Shown: positions 6,313 through 6,574 of the stretch, one piece after another
Layout of the letters: every line of letters starts with the position of its first letter
How positions within the stretch are numbered: the stretch's first letter is position 1
Assembly (NCBI GenBank): GCA_003485905.1
Contig: DNHK01000063.1
Span: 1 to 6,574, forward strand
Length of the DNA: 6,574 bases
DNA from: Gammaproteobacteria bacterium
GTDB taxonomy: Bacteria; Pseudomonadota; Gammaproteobacteria; Arenicellales; Arenicellaceae
Reading direction: 5' to 3'
Made by a program: the position numbers and the translations under genes
The notes under the pieces: model-generated
Databases searched by the model: none
Told to the model about the DNA's origin: nothing
Seen by the model: only the letters and a program-made list of their open reading frames with translations

Positions 6313-6574
6313 TCAATTTACAGTAGCCGTTATCAGTGATTGCGCCCGGTTCCGCTCTGCTAACAATTCTGACCATTGGGGTAAATTGTCATCTCGCTCG
6401 ACCAACACCGGGACCTGCCCAAGATGACCCAGTGCGTACTTCAGTAGCTCCCAAACTGGTTCGCTAACTGGTTCTGCATGGCTGTCGATAAGAAGCTTTT
6501 CTCCATATTCTGGATCAATGGTATAACCCGCGACATGGATTTCACCAACCAACCCCGTCGGCAGACTATCGATG
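6313..6574 (-). CDS. bufB: DUF692 MNIO enzyme (BufB/HvfB-type), C-terminal part only
   Basis: This is the last 86 residues of a multinuclear non-heme iron oxidase of the DUF692 family, whose TIM-barrel members oxidise cysteines in small precursor peptides. The frame stays open to the window edge and begins in IDSLPTG, so the gene runs off the right side; the TTG codon at 6552-6550 is internal, not a start. Conserved landmarks are LVGEIHVAGY, LLIDSHAEPVSEPVWELL, VPVLVERDDNLP and an LLAERNRA helix near the end. The Glu and His residues in GEIH and IDSH lie in regions known to contribute metal ligands in the family. Many DUF692 proteins have AGH where this one has AGY. The first two thirds, with most metal ligands, are not visible. 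The expected precursor gene (DUF2282-like) would lie further right. Confidence 0.88.
   Translation of the reverse strand, partial: IDSLPTGLVGEIHVAGYTIDPEYGEKLLIDSHAEPVSEPVWELLKYALGHLGQVPVLVERDDNLPQWSELLAERNRAQSLITATVN

Overview
The window looks like an accessory stretch of a Gram-negative chromosome, most likely a marine gammaproteobacterium. That placement is an inference from moderate base composition, a Sec-exported DUF6152-type protein, an FG-GAP/UnbV protein, and a DoxX plus DUF2063 plus DUF692 cluster; no rRNA or other phylogenetic marker is present. I see no tRNA, rRNA or CRISPR array.

Left edge (1 to about 297): the N-terminus of an IS110/IS1111-family transposase lies on the minus strand, running off the left edge. 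It carries a nonsense codon 16 residues in. Its upstream non-coding segment contains a perfect 9-bp inverted repeat that would pair with the transposase ribosome binding site, and a 7-bp hairpin nested inside. This is where some IS110 elements encode a bridge RNA.

Plus-strand block (298 to 4859): first comes a secreted two-part DUF6152-type protein. Next is a GNAT acetyltransferase gene broken by a single missing base; both halves are readable in different frames. A compact three-gene group follows: a six-helix membrane protein (DUF6796-like), a membrane-anchored CRTAC1-type FG-GAP/UnbV protein with seven Asp-rich calcium-type loops, and a small Cys-rich membrane protein that overlaps the UnbV gene by 4 bases. 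The small protein is built from two copies of a CP...PxCY membrane unit, and I cannot name its family.

Minus-strand block (6574 to 4931): this is the downstream part of a bufferin/Hvf-type RiPP operon. In transcription order it holds the C-terminus of a DUF692/MNIO enzyme (BufB/HvfB), a DUF2063 partner protein (BufC/HvfC) and a DoxX membrane protein. The precursor peptide (DUF2282-like BufA/HvfA) would be expected just beyond the right edge. In known systems the MNIO enzyme and its partner modify cysteines of the small exported precursor, which then binds copper. The two blocks converge on a 71-base gap at 4860-4930.
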